64,000 bases of DNA, from the NCBI GenBank assembly GCA_041396905.1, contig JAWKXQ010000002.1, positions 62,001 to 126,000 on the forward strand. Direction: 5' to 3'. Under the pieces are notes generated by a model. It saw only the letters and a program-made list of their open reading frames with translations, searched no databases and had not been told where the DNA came from. Of this stretch, positions 62,975 to 64,000 are shown one piece after another. Both the position numbers and the translations under genes were made by a program. How positions within the stretch are numbered: the stretch's first letter is position 1; each line of letters begins with the position of its first letter. Source of the DNA: JACXVD01 sp020446665 (GTDB taxonomy: Bacteria; Pseudomonadota; Alphaproteobacteria; Sphingomonadales; Sphingomonadaceae).

Positions 62975-63703
62975 TTATTCACCATCGCCGACCATCTGAT
63001 AGGTCACATTGATCGTCACGGCATTGCCGATCAGCCCGGGTTCGACAGGCGTGGACTCAGCCACAGCATCCATCGCCACGGCCCGCATCATCGGCTGCGG
63101 CGCATTGCTGTACATGCTTTCGCTCACTTCCAGCAGGCGGATGGAGGAATAGCCCGCCCAGCCGGCATATTCCATCGCCTGCCCGCGTGCCTTCTCCATT
63201 GCCGCGCGGCGCGCCTGTGCCTTGGCCGCCGTGTCATCCTGCATGCCAAAGCTCGGCCCGCCAATATCGGTCGCACCGGCCGCCACCAGCGCATCGAGCA
63301 CCTGCCCCGTGCGGTCCACATCGCGCAGGATCACAGTGACCCGGTTCGAGGCCTGATAGCCGCGGAAAACCTGCTTTTGCGTGTTGCGGTCATAATCATA
63401 GCGGGCATTGAGGTTGATCCCGGTCGTCTGGATATCTTCTGCCTTGATCCCCAATGCCTTGATCCGGGCAATTACCGCCTGCATTTCGCGGGCATTGGCC
63501 TGCATCGCCTGCACCGCTGTGGGGGCATCGCTGGTCACGCCGGCGCTGATTGTCGCCATATCGGGGCGCGCCTGCACTGTTTCCGTGACTTGCAGCGAAA
63601 CAATCGGCCCGGTGGAATCGATCTCGACCCCGGCCTGCGCCGGGCTGGCAAGCGCAGCAGCGGCAAGGATGGGCAAGGCATAGGTGATGGTGCGGCTGGT
63701 CAT
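62975..63703 (-). CDS. SIMPL domain protein
   Basis: A 242-residue exported protein: signal peptide to about residue 25 (LASPAQA), then a SIMPL/DUF541 domain with VTETVQARPDMATISAGVTS, the AIKALGIKAEDIQTTGINLN-type segment, and a C-terminal VTINVTYQM. Related periplasmic proteins (YggE, BP26) affect oxidative stress or envelope function. Start 63703 (MTSRTITY) gives a proper signal peptide. Not tightly linked to neighbours. Confidence 0.88.
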   Translation of the reverse strand: MTSRTITYALPILAAAALASPAQAGVEIDSTGPIVSLQVTETVQARPDMATISAGVTSDAPTAVQAMQANAREMQAVIARIKALGIKAEDIQTTGINLNARYDYDRNTQKQVFRGYQASNRVTVILRDVDRTGQVLDALVAAGATDIGGPSFGMQDDTAAKAQARRAAMEKARGQAMEYAGWAGYSSIRLLEVSESMYSNAPQPMMRAVAMDAVAESTPVEPGLIGNAVTINVTYQMVGDGE

Positions 63704-63807
63704 GGTGAGTCTCCTCAATCGCGAATTGCGCATAAACTGGCTATGCCCATATGACGCAGCGGTGAACCACCTTGTTCCGCAGCCCGCGCGCGTCTAGGTG
63801 CCGCGCC

Positions 63808-64000
63808 ATGGCGCAACCACCAATCCTCAGCTGGGAAGGCCTCGGCCTGCAACAGGGCGGCCGCTGGCTGTTCGGCGGGCCGGACACGCCCGGTATCGAC
63901 CTGCATATCGGCCCGCGTGACCGGCTGGCGCTGATCGGGCGCAATGGCGTGGGCAAGACGACCCTGTTCAAGCTGGTCAACAACCAGATCGAGGCAGATC
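63808..64000 (+). CDS. ABC-F family ATPase, N-terminal fragment
   Basis: The first 64 codons of an ABC ATPase, running off the right end. Walker A IGRNGVGKTTLFKL lies near residues 47-60. The start motif PPILSWEGLGLQQGGRWLF is typical of ABC-F (Uup-like) proteins that act on ribosomes. The signature motif and the second domain are outside the window, so the subfamily is provisional. Confidence 0.78.
   Translation, partial: MAQPPILSWEGLGLQQGGRWLFGGPDTPGIDLHIGPRDRLALIGRNGVGKTTLFKLVNNQIEAD

Noticed and set aside
1..64000. CRISPR array
   Set aside because: No series of regularly spaced short direct repeats was seen in any intergenic interval.

Overview
The window reads as high-GC chromosomal DNA of a sphingomonad-type alphaproteobacterium (order Sphingomonadales, probably Erythrobacteraceae or a near relative). 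Supporting signs are the protein sequences, a ccmC-D-E-F-G-H-I cytochrome c maturation run, GTTC-N7-GTTC LexA boxes of the alphaproteobacterial type, a zinc-ligand-free L31, and a bamA-skp-fabZ cluster with no lpxD, lpxA or lpxB, as expected in bacteria that carry glycosphingolipids instead of LPS. This placement is inferred; no search was run.

Layout. 1-2.2 kb: mtaB (partial)-ftsY-yciB. 2.4-9.4 kb: kup, then the cytochrome c maturation operon read leftwards. 9.4-12.1 kb: an amino-acid dehydrogenase, tRNA-His, a 2OG-Fe(II) oxygenase/DksA-like pair and rpmE. 12.2-22.5 kb: a leftward envelope and translation operon, pyrH-frr-uppS-cdsA-cdsA'-dxr-rseP-bamA-skp-fabZ. In it, uppS carries an apparent one-base frameshift, and cdsA is duplicated in tandem, with the second copy fused to the first 15 codons of dxr. 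22.6-31.6 kb: a phosphoesterase, an AT-rich islet between direct repeats, a Sel1-repeat protein, rpsB-tsf, a small membrane protein behind a LexA box, psd-pssA, and a FabH-like ketosynthase.

31.6-45.9 kb is a genomic island of about 14.2 kb at the 3' end of tRNA-Tyr. It has a P4-type integrase beside the tRNA, an imperfect copy of the tRNA end at the far side, two overlapping AlpA-like regulators behind a LexA box, TraC/TraD-like mobilization proteins, a Ti/RSF1010-like oriT, and a TraA/MobA relaxase broken by about ten indels. Its cargo is a single-chain type ISP/IIG-like restriction-modification enzyme and a 1158-residue membrane-anchored KAP P-loop NTPase. The likely picture is a once mobilizable, SOS-responsive defence island whose relaxase is decaying.

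45.9-64 kb: rlmB, a lipoprotein, hupB, lon, ybaB-dnaX, the SRP RNA gene, a methyltransferase, an NDUFS4-like complex I subunit, hrpB, a polyprenyl synthase, chorismate mutase, a PilZ protein, a PepSY/response regulator/histidine kinase/lipoprotein group, a SIMPL protein and the start of an ABC-F ATPase. Short palindromic intergenic repeats of several families are scattered through the core regions.

The most notable observations are the LexA-boxed island regulators and KAP NTPase cargo, the LexA-boxed small membrane protein (a candidate SOS division inhibitor), the dxr-cdsA chimera, the broken uppS, and a 286-bp element bounded by perfect 27-bp inverted repeats.
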